The notes under the pieces were generated by a model. That model did no database searches, was not told the origin of the DNA, and saw nothing but the letters and a program-made list of their open reading frames with translations. Positions 37,399 to 46,458 of a stretch of DNA of 64,000 nucleotides are shown here, piece after piece; position 1 is the first letter of the stretch, and each line of letters starts with the position of its first letter. Source of the DNA: Sphingomonadales bacterium. GTDB lineage: Bacteria > Pseudomonadota > Alphaproteobacteria > Sphingomonadales > Sphingomonadaceae. A program made the position numbers and the translations under genes. The stretch spans positions 1-64,000 of the forward strand of contig JANXVZ010000030.1 of NCBI GenBank assembly GCA_025351405.1. Direction: 5' to 3'.

Positions 37399-38193
37399 TC
37401 AGCTATCCGAACGGGCCAGCGCCGCCAGCGCCGCGTGGATGCGCCGGGCGAGCGCCGGGTCATGGGTGGTTTCCAGCATCGCAGTCAAGCTGCCGCGCGC
37501 CGCCTTGATGTCTCCTAGCAGTTGCTCGAGCCGGGCGCGTTCCCACCACAGGTTGGACAATCGCGGCGCAACGCTGGTCATGCGCTCGTACAGCACCAGC
37601 GCGCGGCGCGTGTCGCCGCTGCTGCGTGCCCGGCTGGCCTGGTTGGTGATCAGGCGAATCAGCAGCTGACGGTTGGTCATGGTTTCGAAGCGCGCCGGCA
37701 CATGGTCCCCCCCGCCATGGCGGGCGATTTCATTGGCGCGTTCACGGCTGATGCCGATGCCATGGTCGAAGGGATCGATCAGCGCCGAATCGACCCCGCC
37801 CATGACTTCGATGATGACATGGCCGGGCAGGTTGAGCGCCTCGGCACGCCAACCGACGCGGCGGGCAAGGGCGAGGTAGAGGATCGACAACGCCACCGGC
37901 AAACCGCGGCCGCGCTCGACCACCGCGACAAGGTCGGCATTGAGCGGATTGTCGTAATCTTCGGTGGCGCCGGTCAGCCCCGATTCGCCGGCGATGAGCG
38001 CCGACAGGCGGCGGGCGCGGCCGTTGCCGGAAACAGGGGCGTTGTCGCGCTGCAGTGCCACCGCCCAGCCGCTGACCATGCGGCGCAGCCGGCCGCCATC
38101 GACATCGGGACGATCGCCCCGGGCAAGGGCGATGCCGGCCTCGATGAGGTCGATGTCGCCATCGTCGAGCAGGCCTAGTTCGTTGAGCTCCAT
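37399..38193 (-). CDS. SirB1-family transglutaminase-like/TPR protein
   Basis: 264 residues. The N-terminal half resembles the inactive or atypical transglutaminase-like SirB1 fold: 'YDNPLNADLVAVVERGRGLPVALSILYLALARRVGWRAEALNLPGHVIIEV' with 'LIDPFDHG'. A C-terminal tail of two TPR-like helices follows ('SSGDTRRALVLYERMTSVAPRLSNLWWERARLEQLLGD'). Function unknown. Its ATG overlaps the yraN stop (TGATG), placing it in an rsmI-yraN-sirB1-gshB operon. Confidence 0.85.
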   Translation of the reverse strand: MELNELGLLDDGDIDLIEAGIALARGDRPDVDGGRLRRMVSGWAVALQRDNAPVSGNGRARRLSALIAGESGLTGATEDYDNPLNADLVAVVERGRGLPVALSILYLALARRVGWRAEALNLPGHVIIEVMGGVDSALIDPFDHGIGISRERANEIARHGGGDHVPARFETMTNRQLLIRLITNQASRARSSGDTRRALVLYERMTSVAPRLSNLWWERARLEQLLGDIKAARGSLTAMLETTHDPALARRIHAALAALARSDS

Positions 38194-38591
38194 CACATAC
38201 CCTCGCGCCAGACGGCGATGAGATGCACTGGCCAGGCCCAGGGCCGAACCAGCACTGCATCGATTCGCGTGGTCGTGCAGCGCCCGGCATAACGGGGCGC
38301 CAGCACGCGCGACGCGGCCTCGATGCGCCGCCTTGCAGCAGGATGCAGCGCAAATATGCCGCTGTCGAGAGTGGCGCGCGCCTTGACTTCGACAAACACC
38401 AGAGTGTCGTTCTTGCGCATCACCAGGTCGATCTCGCCGACCGCCGTCCGGGCGCGGCGCGCGATGAGTCGATAGCCCTTGAATTGGAGGAAAATGGCCG
38501 CGATCGATTCGGCCCGCCGGCCCCAGCGGTCGTTGCGGATGCGTCGTTCGCGGGTGCCCGTAGCGCTGGTTTTCCGGCCTGCGGGGCTCAT
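38193..38591 (-). CDS. YraN/UPF0102 family nuclease-fold protein
   Basis: 132 residues. The PD-(D/E)xK-like core is visible as 'RRAESIAAIFLQFKGYRLIARRARTAVGEIDLVMRKNDTLVFVEVKAR', with the E-I-D and E-V-K acidic/lysine residues. Members are small basic proteins thought to act on DNA, possibly in recombination. It overlaps rsmI upstream (ATGA) and the SirB1 gene downstream. This order after rsmI is common in proteobacteria. Confidence 0.9.
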   Translation of the reverse strand: MSPAGRKTSATGTRERRIRNDRWGRRAESIAAIFLQFKGYRLIARRARTAVGEIDLVMRKNDTLVFVEVKARATLDSGIFALHPAARRRIEAASRVLAPRYAGRCTTTRIDAVLVRPWAWPVHLIAVWREGM

Positions 38592-39454
38592 GCCCCGGCC
38601 TTCAGCGCCAACGCCCGGGCATAGACCGTGGCGCGCGGCAGGCCGAGGGCCTTGGTGACATCGGCCACCGCCGTCTTCAGCGTGCCGCCATCCAGTGCTG
38701 CCACCAGGGCCGCATCGAGCGTATCGGCGTCGGCGGGCGCCGCTTCGGGTGGCGGGCCGATGGTGATGACGATCTCGCCGCGTGGTGGTGCATCGGCATA
38801 ACGGGCCGCGAGTTCCGACAGGCTGCCGGTCACGCATTCTTCGAAGCGCTTGCTGATCTCGCGGGCCACCGCTGCCGGGCGATCGCCCAGCCCATCGGCC
38901 AGTGCCGCCAACGAAGCCCCGAGTCGCGGTCCCGATTCGTACAGCACGAGCGTGGCGCGGATGCCCGCCAGTTCCGCAATCGCGGTGGCACGCGCGCCGG
39001 CCTTGGCGGGCAGGAACCCTGCAAACAGGAAGCGATCGGTCGGCAGGCCGGCCAACGTCAGCGCCGCCACCGCCGCGCATGGACCGGGCAGGGTGACGAT
39101 GTTGACCCCGGCGGCGCGCGCATCGCGGACCAGCTTGAAACCGGGATCCGAAATCAACGGCGTGCCGGCATCCGACACCAGCGCGACCGCTTCGCGCAGT
39201 GCGCGGGCGACGAGCATCGGCCGCAGGGTGTCGGCGCTGTGGTCGTGATAGGCCTGCATCGGCACCTTGACGCCGATATGGGCAAGCAGCTTGGCGGTGA
39301 CCCGGCTGTCCTCGGCGGCGATGAGCCTGACCCCGGCCAGCGTTGCGGCGGCGCGGGGTGACAGGTCGCCGAGATTGCCGATTGGCGTTGCAACGATGTA
39401 AAGGCCCGGTGGCAGGTCCGGAACCGGATCGGAAGTTGGTATGAGTGGGGTCAC
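38588..39454 (-). CDS. rsmI: 16S rRNA (cytidine-1402-2'-O)-methyltransferase RsmI
   Basis: 288 residues of the SAM-dependent tetrapyrrole-methylase fold: 'GLYIVATPIGNLGDLSPRAAATL', 'AAEDSRVTAKLLAHIG', 'HDHSADTL', 'VSDAGTPLISDPGFKLV' and 'LPGPCAAVAAL...LPTDRFLFAGFLPAK', a complete set. It 2'-O-methylates C1402 in the ribosomal P site. No ATG fits; the GTG at 39454 is the only plausible start, and it directly abuts the ATG of the divergent lipoprotein gene at 39455. Confidence 0.94.
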   Translation of the reverse strand: MTPLIPTSDPVPDLPPGLYIVATPIGNLGDLSPRAAATLAGVRLIAAEDSRVTAKLLAHIGVKVPMQAYHDHSADTLRPMLVARALREAVALVSDAGTPLISDPGFKLVRDARAAGVNIVTLPGPCAAVAALTLAGLPTDRFLFAGFLPAKAGARATAIAELAGIRATLVLYESGPRLGASLAALADGLGDRPAAVAREISKRFEECVTGSLSELAARYADAPPRGEIVITIGPPPEAAPADADTLDAALVAALDGGTLKTAVADVTKALGLPRATVYARALALKAGA

Positions 39455-40738
39455 ATGCGTATCCTGAAGCGTCAAGGCCGTGGCTGGCAAGCACGGGCCG
39501 CAGGTTTGGTTCAATCCGGTGCAATCGGGCTGGCGTTGCTGGCGGCGGCCTGCGCCACGCCGCAGCGCCGTCCCGAACCGGTTGGACCGCCACCGGCGGT
39601 GCGCCCCGAACCCGCCAGGCCGACTGTGTTGCCCGAAGCGCGGCAGAACCGCGTGGCACTGCTGGTGCCGATTACCGGTGCCAATGCGCCGGTTGGCCAG
39701 TCGATTGCCAATGCCGCCAACCTGGCCCTGCTCGACGTCGGCGACAAGCGCGTCAACCTGCGGGTCTATGATACGGCCGGCGGCGCCGCCGGTGCTGCCC
39801 AGCGCGCGCTCGCCGATGGCGCCCGGTTGATATTGGGACCGCTGCTGGCCGACGATGTCCGCGCTGTTCAGCCGATCGCGGCGGCGCAGGGCGTGCCGGT
39901 ACTGAGTTTTTCCAACGATGCCGGGGTGGCGGGTGGCGACACCTATGTCCTTGGCTTCCAGCCTGGCCAGTCGATCGCCCGGGTCATCGGCTATGCCCGT
40001 TCGCGCGGTATCGAACGTTTTGCAGTGCTGGTGCCGGCGGGGGTTTATGGCCAGCGTGCCCAGACCGCATTCGTGCGCGCCGTCGAGGCGGCGGGTGGCC
40101 GGTCGACGGCAATTGTCGCCTATCCGCGCGATGTCGAAAAGATGACACTGGCGGCGCGGCGGGTCACGGCCTTTGACGAACGCAGCAAGCTGGGCGGTAA
40201 GGCCGTCGCCATCCGCCCCGATGGCTCGGTCGCCGCCTCGACAGCGCCCACCACGCCGGTGCCGTTCCAGGCGCTGCTGATCGCCGATTCGGGCAGCACG
40301 GCGGCGCGTTTCCTGCCGGCGCTGGCGAAGTTCGGGGCGCCTCCGGGGGCGATTGTCATCCTCGGCACCGAATTGTGGAACAACGAACCCGGCCTTGCCC
40401 GTGTTCCGGGATTGAAGGGCGCGCTGTTCGCAGCGGTGCCCGATGAGCGTTTTCGCAAGATGGCTGCGCGCTACCGGGTCAAATACGGCAGTTCGCCGTC
40501 GCGGCTGGCCAGCTTTGGGTATGATGCAGTGCTGCTGGTCAACAGCCTTGCCGACAATTGGCCGCTGGGGGCGGCCTTCCCGCGCGCCGCGCTGGCCAAC
40601 CGCCAGGGTTTTGTCGGCATCGACGGCGTTTTCCGCCTGAGCCCCGGCGGCGTCGCCGAACGGATGCTCGAGGTCGAACAAATCGGTGCCGGTGCGATCA
40701 CGACGGTGGCGGCAGCGCCGCGCGGCTTTGCCGATTGA
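39455..40738 (+). CDS. LpoA/LppC-type lipoprotein, penicillin-binding-protein activator
   Basis: 427 residues with a long basic n-region and a lipobox 'LALLAAAC' near residue 33, then a periplasmic-binding-protein type I fold ('VALLVPITGANAPVGQSIANAANLALLD', 'ILGPLLADDVRAVQPIAAAQGVPVLSFSNDAGVA', 'YGQRAQTAFVRAVEAAGGR'). E. coli LpoA with this C-terminal fold stimulates PBP1A. The N-terminal TPR domain of LpoA is absent, as is usual in alphaproteobacteria. Its ATG touches the rsmI GTG on the other strand, so its ribosome site lies inside rsmI. Confidence 0.88.
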   Translation: MRILKRQGRGWQARAAGLVQSGAIGLALLAAACATPQRRPEPVGPPPAVRPEPARPTVLPEARQNRVALLVPITGANAPVGQSIANAANLALLDVGDKRVNLRVYDTAGGAAGAAQRALADGARLILGPLLADDVRAVQPIAAAQGVPVLSFSNDAGVAGGDTYVLGFQPGQSIARVIGYARSRGIERFAVLVPAGVYGQRAQTAFVRAVEAAGGRSTAIVAYPRDVEKMTLAARRVTAFDERSKLGGKAVAIRPDGSVAASTAPTTPVPFQALLIADSGSTAARFLPALAKFGAPPGAIVILGTELWNNEPGLARVPGLKGALFAAVPDERFRKMAARYRVKYGSSPSRLASFGYDAVLLVNSLADNWPLGAAFPRAALANRQGFVGIDGVFRLSPGGVAERMLEVEQIGAGAITTVAAAPRGFAD

Positions 40739-40777
40739 TCGCTGAAGTCCGATGATGCGGGGCGGGGGCCGGTCGCG

Positions 40778-41722
40778 ATGAACGACGGTGCCGTCCTGCA
40801 CGGCGGGCTGGGCGCTGCGTTGCGCGTCGCCTTCGATCGCCATCGCTGGCCGTTGGCAGCAATGCTGGCGCTGGCGGCCGTGGTGACGCTCTGGTGTCAT
40901 TTTTCCGGGTTGACCATCCATGGCGCATTCGGCGTCATCGGCCAGGCAGGGATCACGCTGGCGGCCGGCATGGCCATGGAAAGTGCGGCCGCGCTGGCGA
41001 TCGCCGAGGCCGGCGGCAGCGCGCCATGGTTCGCCCGGCTGGCGAAAATGGGAGAGGCCATTGGGGGTTTCGCCATCTGGACGGCCCTGATGGCGGCGAT
41101 TGCGGTGTTGAGCTATCTTTGCGCCAAGCTGGCGCTACCGCTTTATGACGCGCGCTTCATCGCCGTCGATCATGCGCTTGGGTTCGATTGGCTGGCATGG
41201 CATGGCTTTGTCGGGCGCATGCCGTGGCTGGGGGTGGTGTTCCACCTCGCCTATGAAACGCTCATCCTGCAATTGATCATTACCTTCTGCGTGGCGGCGC
41301 TGTGTGCCGACAGCCAGCGGCTGGCCGAATTCCGCTGGATCACCATTGTTGCCGCGATCATCACCTGCGTCGTCAGCGGGCTGTTGCCGGCGATCGGCGC
41401 CAAACCATTCTATGCCATTCCCGGCGCCAACTGGATCGCCGACCTCGAACTGTTGCGTCGCCCCGGCCCGGTGGCGTTCGACCTCATCAACCTCAACGGC
41501 ATCGTCACGTTCCCGTCGTTCCACACGGCTTCGGGCGTGCTGTTCATGTGGAGCACCCGCAAGACCGGCCTGATCGGCATGGCGATGGTGGCGCTCAACG
41601 TCGTCATGATCGTCTCGACCCTCACCGAAGGCGGGCATTACCTCGTCGATGTGCTCGCCGGCATCGCCGTGGCAGTCCTCTCGATCGCGCTGGTGCGCTG
41701 GGGGTTCGGGCGCCGCGGCTAG
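40778..41722 (+). CDS. PAP2-superfamily membrane phosphatase
   Basis: 314 residues with about six helices. The PAP2_3-type motifs are 'FPSFHTASGVLF' near residue 248 and 'EGGHYLVDVLAGIAVA' near residue 285, carrying the catalytic histidines and the charge-relay Asp. Related enzymes dephosphorylate lipid phosphates or transfer phospho-head groups (inositolphosphorylceramide synthase-like). The latter is notable in sphingolipid-making sphingomonads but cannot be concluded. Its stop overlaps the hemW stop by 4 bp. Confidence 0.85.
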   Translation: MNDGAVLHGGLGAALRVAFDRHRWPLAAMLALAAVVTLWCHFSGLTIHGAFGVIGQAGITLAAGMAMESAAALAIAEAGGSAPWFARLAKMGEAIGGFAIWTALMAAIAVLSYLCAKLALPLYDARFIAVDHALGFDWLAWHGFVGRMPWLGVVFHLAYETLILQLIITFCVAALCADSQRLAEFRWITIVAAIITCVVSGLLPAIGAKPFYAIPGANWIADLELLRRPGPVAFDLINLNGIVTFPSFHTASGVLFMWSTRKTGLIGMAMVALNVVMIVSTLTEGGHYLVDVLAGIAVAVLSIALVRWGFGRRG

Positions 41723-42861
41723 AGCGCAATCTCGCGCAAGATGGCATCGACGAACGGTTGGCCCTGCAATGTCAGCCGGATACCCGTTGCGTCGTTGACC
41801 AGCAGGCCCTGTGCCGCCAGCGCCGCCACCCGCGCCGTGTCGACCACATCGGCCAGCGCCAGGCCGGTGCGGCTGGCAAAGCGCGCGGCATCGATGCCCT
41901 CGCCGAGCCGCAAGCCCATGACCAGCGCCTCGGTGGCGCGCTCGGCCGGCGTCAGCAGGGTCTCGCTGGCCATGCCATGGCCTTGCGCGGTGACGGCGGC
42001 GAGCCAGCTTTCGGGCTTTTTCAACCGCTCGGTTGCCACACCCAGGCGGCGGCCATGGGCGCCGGGGCCGATCCCGGCGTAATCCTCGTAACGCCAGTAG
42101 ATGATGTTGTGGCGGCTTTCGGATCCGGGGCGGGCGTGGTTGCTCACCTCATAAGCCGGAATGCCGGCGGCGGCGGTCAGCGCGCGGGTCATTTCGAACA
42201 GATCGGCGGAGGTGTCGCTGTCGGGTAGCCGCAACTGGCCCTTGGCGTGGAGTGCGGCAAAGCGCGTGCCGGCTTCGATGGTGAGCTGGTAAAGCGACAG
42301 GTGATCGGTGCCAAAGCCCAGCGCGCGGCGCAATTCGGCGTGCCAGCCCTCCCGGGTCATGCCGGGGCGGTCGTAGATCAAGTCGAAGCTGACGCTGGCA
42401 AACTGCCTTTGGGCGATGTCGAGGGCGGCAAGGCCCTGGGCGAGGTCATGCGGACGGCCCAGCGCCTTGAGGTCGGCATCATCGAGTGCCTGCAGCCCAA
42501 GGCTCAGCCGGTTGACGCCGGCGGCGGCGAAACCGGCAAAGCGCGCCGCCTCGACTGACGAGGGGTTCGCCTCCAGCGTGATCTCGATGTCGTCGGTGGG
42601 TGTCCAATGGAGGGTGGCAGCCTCGATGATGGCGGCGACGGTGGCGGGCGGCATCAGCGACGGGGTGCCGCCGCCGAAGAAAATGCTGGTCAGCCGGCGA
42701 CCGGGCAGCCGCGCCGCCTCATGCGCCAGGTCGGCGAGCAGGCCGTCGCGCCACGCCGCGTCGTCGACCGTGGCGCGGACATGGCTGTTGAAGTCGCAAT
42801 AGGGGCATTTGGTGACGCAGAACGGCCAATGGACGTAAAGCGCGAGCGGCGTCAGAGACAC
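41719..42861 (-). CDS. hemW: Radical SAM haem chaperone HemW
   Basis: 380 residues. The cluster-binding CxxxCxxC is Cys15, Cys19, Cys22 ('[12 protein letters not shown]'), followed by '[14 protein letters not shown]' and '[20 protein letters not shown]', the CPO-like radical SAM core, and the HemN C-terminal domain. HemW binds and delivers haem and is distinct from coproporphyrinogen oxidase HemN. It overlaps rdgB by 10 bp and forms an rph-rdgB-hemW operon. Confidence 0.94.
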   Translation of the reverse strand: MSLTPLALYVHWPFCVTKCPYCDFNSHVRATVDDAAWRDGLLADLAHEAARLPGRRLTSIFFGGGTPSLMPPATVAAIIEAATLHWTPTDDIEITLEANPSSVEAARFAGFAAAGVNRLSLGLQALDDADLKALGRPHDLAQGLAALDIAQRQFASVSFDLIYDRPGMTREGWHAELRRALGFGTDHLSLYQLTIEAGTRFAALHAKGQLRLPDSDTSADLFEMTRALTAAAGIPAYEVSNHARPGSESRHNIIYWRYEDYAGIGPGAHGRRLGVATERLKKPESWLAAVTAQGHGMASETLLTPAERATEALVMGLRLGEGIDAARFASRTGLALADVVDTARVAALAAQGLLVNDATGIRLTLQGQPFVDAILREIAL

Positions 42862-43454
42862 GCCGCCACCAGCATCGCGAACGCCCGCGCCCGGTGGTTG
42901 TCGGCTTCCTTCTCGGCGCGCGGCATCTCGCCAAAGGTCAGCGCCTTGCCGTCCATCAGGAACATCGGGTCATAGCCAAAGCCGTTGCGGCCGCGCGGCG
43001 GCCAGACCAGCGTGCCATCGACGCGGCCTTCGAAGCTTTCGGTATGGCCATCGGGCCAGGCGACGCACAGCGCGCAGATGAAGTGGGCGGTCGGCGCGCG
43101 GGCCTTCGAGGCAGTCGAGACGCCATCCCACACACGCTGCATCGCGACCGAAAAATCCTTGTCCGGCCCCGCCCAGCGCGCCGAAAACAGCCCCGGATCG
43201 CCGCCGAGCGCATCGACACACAGTCCCGAATCATCGGCGATCGCCGGCAACCCCGAAGCTGTCGCCGCCGCCAGCGCCTTCAGCTCGGCATTGGCGATGA
43301 AGGTCGTGCCGGTTTCCTCCGGCTCGGGCAGGCCAAGGCTGCCGGCGGAAACCACGTCCATCCCGAACGGCGCCAGCAATTCGGCCAGCTCGACAACCTT
43401 GCCGGGGTTGTGCGTCGCCAGCACCAGGCGCCCCGGAAGCAGGCGGCGGGTCAT
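42852..43454 (-). CDS. rdgB: Non-canonical purine NTP pyrophosphatase (RdgB/HAM1)
   Basis: 200 residues with the Ham1 signature: '[18 protein letters not shown]' at the N-terminus, '[27 protein letters not shown]' near residue 70 and '[12 protein letters not shown]' near residue 155. It hydrolyses ITP, dITP and XTP to monophosphates and so keeps deaminated purines out of nucleic acids. It overlaps rph by one base (TAATG) and hemW downstream. Confidence 0.96.
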   Translation of the reverse strand: MTRRLLPGRLVLATHNPGKVVELAELLAPFGMDVVSAGSLGLPEPEETGTTFIANAELKALAAATASGLPAIADDSGLCVDALGGDPGLFSARWAGPDKDFSVAMQRVWDGVSTASKARAPTAHFICALCVAWPDGHTESFEGRVDGTLVWPPRGRNGFGYDPMFLMDGKALTFGEMPRAEKEADNHRARAFAMLVAACL

Positions 43455-44185
43455 TACCGCCCTGTCGCCTTCAGCTGCGCCGCGAAGACGTCGTTGCAGC
43501 CGATGCGCGCCAGCCGCAGCAGGCGCAGCAGGGTTTCCTCGTCGAAGACCGCACCTTCCGCTGTGGCCTGCACCTCGACCATGCCGCCGGTGCTGGTCAG
43601 CACGAAATTGGCGTCGGTGCCGGCGCCCGAATCCTCGATATAATCGAGGTCGAGCACTGGCTGTCCGTCATGGACGCCGCAGCTGATCGCCGCGACCTGC
43701 GTCGCCAGCGGGTCGCCCGCCAGCGGCGAACCTTTCGAGGCGGCCTGGGCCATGATGCCGTCGATAGCGAGGCGCAGCGCCACCCAGGCACCCGAGATCG
43801 ACGCGGTGCGGGTGCCGCCATCGGCCTGGATGACGTCGCAATCGAGGGTGATCTGGCGCTCACCGAGCAACGTCAGGTCGGTGACGGCGCGCAACGAGCG
43901 CCCGATCAGCCGTTGGATCTCCTGCGTCCGCCCCGATTGCTTGCCCTTGGCCGCCTCTCGCGACCCACGCGTGTGCGTGGCGCGCGGCAACATGCCATAT
44001 TCGGCCGTCACCCAGCCCGACCCCTTGCCGCGCAGCCACGGCGGCAACCGATCTTCGACGCTTGCCGTCACCAGCACATGGGTATTGCCGAACTTGACGA
44101 GGCACGAGCCTTCGGCGTGCGCCGAAAAGCCGGGGATCATCTCGATGGTGCGCATTTGGTCGGGGGCGCGGCCTGAGGGGCGCAT
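43454..44185 (-). CDS. rph: Ribonuclease PH
   Basis: 243 residues of the phosphorolytic 3'-5' exoribonuclease: '[27 protein letters not shown]', '[48 protein letters not shown]' and '[20 protein letters not shown]', which hold the phosphate site and the catalytic Asp. It trims tRNA 3' ends. The ATG at 44185 follows AAGGAA at 7-nt spacing; a longer open frame to 44308 crosses the divergent hrcA leader and was rejected. Confidence 0.96.
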   Translation of the reverse strand: MRPSGRAPDQMRTIEMIPGFSAHAEGSCLVKFGNTHVLVTASVEDRLPPWLRGKGSGWVTAEYGMLPRATHTRGSREAAKGKQSGRTQEIQRLIGRSLRAVTDLTLLGERQITLDCDVIQADGGTRTASISGAWVALRLAIDGIMAQAASKGSPLAGDPLATQVAAISCGVHDGQPVLDLDYIEDSGAGTDANFVLTSTGGMVEVQATAEGAVFDEETLLRLLRLARIGCNDVFAAQLKATGR

Positions 44186-44295
44186 GGGCAATTCCTTGTT
44201 GTGACGTGGCGGTCGGTAGCGGCTTATGCCCGGTCTCGCAACGCGGGGCACGCCATGGGGTGGCGCAGACGCGTATCGCGCCCTACATCTTTCCC

Positions 44296-45333
44296 ATGCA
44301 GTCTCCATCGGTGGCCGAACTCAACGACCGCGCCCGCGAGGTGTTTCGCCAGATCGTCGATGGCTATCTGGCCAGCGGCGCCCCGGTGGGATCGCGCACG
44401 CTTGCCAAGCTGGGCTCGCTCGGCCTGTCGCCGGCGTCGATCCGCAATGTCATGCAGGATCTGGAGGAATTGGGCCTGCTGTCCTCGCCGCACACGTCGG
44501 CGGGCCGGCTGCCGACCGATCTGGGCCTGCGGATGTTCGTCGACGGCATGATGCAGGCGGGGGAGCCATCCAACGAGGAACGCGCCGCCATCGAAGGCGG
44601 AGTCGCCGGCGGGGTGGCACTGGAGGACATGCTGGCGCGCACCACATCGGTGCTGTCGGGCTTGTCGCAGTGCGCCGGGCTGGTGCTGGTGCCGCGCACC
44701 GAGATGATCATACGGCAATTGAGCTTCGTGCCATTGTCTCCCGGCCGGGCGCTTGCCATCCTCGTCGGCCACGATGGCAGTGTCGAAAACCGCGTTGTCG
44801 CGCTTCCCGATGGCCTGCCGCCGACGGTGCTCGAACAGGCGGCCAACTATATCAACGCACGCCTCGCGGGGCTTACCCTCGCCGATGCCAGCGAGCGCCT
44901 GCGATCGGAAGTCGATGGCCACCGCGCCGCGCTCGACACCATGACCGCCGGTGCCATCGCCGCCGGGCTGGCGGCGTGGTCGTCGGACGGTGCCGCCCGT
45001 CCGGTGCTGATTGTCCGCGGCCAGGCCAACCTCGTGGAGGGCGCGGTCGATCTCGATCGCGTCCGGCAATTGCTCGACGACCTTGAGGACAAGGAAGAGC
45101 TGGTGCGCCTGCTCGAGCTGGCGCGCGGGGCCGAGGCGACCAAGATATTCATCGGTGCCGAATCGCGGCTGTTCTCGCTTTCGGGCTCGAGCCTGATCGC
45201 CGCGCCCTATCGCGGCCCGGGCGGGCGCGTCGTCGGCGTCGTCGGGGTCATCGGGCCGACGCGGTTGAACTATGCCCGCGTCATACCCATGGTGGATTAC
45301 ACGGCAAGAACACTCAGCAGGTTGGTAGCATGA
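44296..45333 (+). CDS. hrcA: Heat-inducible transcription repressor HrcA
   Basis: 345 residues. The N-terminal winged helix is clear ('[47 protein letters not shown]'), as are the family's central motif '[23 protein letters not shown]' and the long C-terminal GAF-like part. HrcA binds CIRCE operators and represses chaperone genes. No CIRCE element is visible in this window. It is divergent from rph by 110 bp and coupled to grpE (ATGA). Confidence 0.94.
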   Translation: MQSPSVAELNDRAREVFRQIVDGYLASGAPVGSRTLAKLGSLGLSPASIRNVMQDLEELGLLSSPHTSAGRLPTDLGLRMFVDGMMQAGEPSNEERAAIEGGVAGGVALEDMLARTTSVLSGLSQCAGLVLVPRTEMIIRQLSFVPLSPGRALAILVGHDGSVENRVVALPDGLPPTVLEQAANYINARLAGLTLADASERLRSEVDGHRAALDTMTAGAIAAGLAAWSSDGAARPVLIVRGQANLVEGAVDLDRVRQLLDDLEDKEELVRLLELARGAEATKIFIGAESRLFSLSGSSLIAAPYRGPGGRVVGVVGVIGPTRLNYARVIPMVDYTARTLSRLVA

Positions 45334-45854
45334 ACGATATGAACGACGCCCCCGAAGTCGAGGGTGATGACACCCCGCCGGTCCCGGAAATCAACTACGC
45401 CGAGGCACTTCTCGCGCGGGATACCGAGATTGCCGACCTCAAGGACAGGCTGCTGCGCGCCGCTGCGGAAACCGAGAATACCCGGCGCCGGCTCGAGCGC
45501 GACAAGGCCGACACCGCCGCCTATGCGATGACGGGTTTTGCCCGCGACATCCTTGCGGTGGCGGACAATCTGCGTCGTGCCGTGGCGTCGCTGCCGGCCG
45601 AAGGCTTCGACAATGTCCGCGCCGGCATCGAGGCGACCGAGCGCGAGCTGACCGCCATATTCGGGCGCCATGGCATCAGCAAGGTCGAGACCGCCGGGGT
45701 CAAGCTCGACCCGAATCGCCACCAGGCGATGATCGAGGTGCCAAGCGAGGCGCACGAGCCCGGTGCCATCGTCGACGAACTGCAGGCCGGCTATGTCATC
45801 AAGGACCGGCTGTTGCGACCGGCGCTGGTCAGCGTGGCGAAGGCGGCCGGCTGA
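45330..45854 (+). CDS. grpE: Nucleotide exchange factor GrpE
   Basis: 174 residues: acidic N-terminus, a long coiled coil ('ARDTEIADLKDRLLRAAAETENTRRRLERDKADTAAYAMTGFARDIL') and the beta-wing 'GHGISKVETAGVKLDPNRHQAMIEV' region with 'PGAIVDELQAGYVIKDRLLRPALVSVA'. It releases ADP from DnaK. dnaK/dnaJ are not adjacent here. It is translationally coupled to hrcA. Confidence 0.95.
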   Translation: MNDMNDAPEVEGDDTPPVPEINYAEALLARDTEIADLKDRLLRAAAETENTRRRLERDKADTAAYAMTGFARDILAVADNLRRAVASLPAEGFDNVRAGIEATERELTAIFGRHGISKVETAGVKLDPNRHQAMIEVPSEAHEPGAIVDELQAGYVIKDRLLRPALVSVAKAAG

Positions 45855-45877
45855 GGCGCCTTGCGGGGGGAGTTCAC

Positions 45878-46180
45878 ATGATCATCATTATCGCGCGTGC
45901 CGAATTCGATCCGGAACGCCTGGGGGAATTGCAGCCGGCGCTCGATGCCATGATGCGCGCCACCTGGGAGGAATCGGGTTGCCTCGGCTATTCGATGGCG
46001 ATCGAAAGCCGTGATGACGGGGTGTGCACGATCACCGAGCGCTGGGAGAGCGAGGCGGCGCTGAAAAGCCACTTCACCACCCCGCACATGGCGGCATTCC
46101 AGGCGGCGATAAAAGGCGCGGTGCGGTCGATGGACGCCCGGATCTACGACGTCGTCAACGAACGGCCGCTGGTGCTCTGA
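45878..46180 (+). CDS. Antibiotic-biosynthesis-monooxygenase-fold protein (putative quinol monooxygenase)
   Basis: 100 residues forming one dimeric alpha/beta ABM barrel: 'IIIIARAEFDPERLGELQPALDAMMRATWEESGCLGYSMAIESR' and 'TITERWESEAALKSHFTTPHMAAFQAAI'. YgiN-like relatives oxidise quinols or act on small aromatic or haem substrates without cofactors. A GGGGGAG ribosome site precedes the ATG. The 3' end overlaps the convergent small-protein gene by 37 bp. Confidence 0.85.
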   Translation: MIIIIARAEFDPERLGELQPALDAMMRATWEESGCLGYSMAIESRDDGVCTITERWESEAALKSHFTTPHMAAFQAAIKGAVRSMDARIYDVVNERPLVL

Positions 46181-46416
46181 GGCGCTGGCGCCGGACCTTT
46201 CGCGGCCTCCTCGGCCATCCGCTCGGCCGCAACGCGCACAGCCCACATGCCGACCGCCACGCCGATCATGCCGAGCGGCCCGATCCGCCGCGCCAGGCGA
46301 GGCAACACCGCGCCGATGACCATGCCGGCGGGGCCGGAGGCGACGCCGCCGACCGTGCGCGCAATCGCGGTACCGGCCGCGGTGGAGATGATCTGCTTCA
46401 GCATCGATGACTCCAT
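46144..46416 (-). CDS. Small glycine-rich membrane-associated protein, unknown
   Basis: 90 residues (86 if the ATG at 46404, which has its own GGAG, is used). Two hydrophobic stretches, 'AIARTVGGVASGPAGMVIGAVLP' and 'GPLGMIGVAVGMWAVRVAAERMAEEAA', and a Ser/Thr/Pro tail. I recognise no family. The codon pattern is like its neighbours, and ribosome sites support both starts. Confidence 0.6.
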   Translation of the reverse strand: MESSMLKQIISTAAGTAIARTVGGVASGPAGMVIGAVLPRLARRIGPLGMIGVAVGMWAVRVAAERMAEEAAKGPAPAPQSTSGRSLTTS

Positions 46417-46458
46417 GTCCTGCGCCTCAAACCAGCGAACCTTGCCAATGGTTGCGAT

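Noticed and set aside
44186-44295. Sigma-32-type promoter or CIRCE element in front of hrcA
   Set aside because: No CIRCE inverted repeat and no CTTG/-10 pair with proper spacing could be found.
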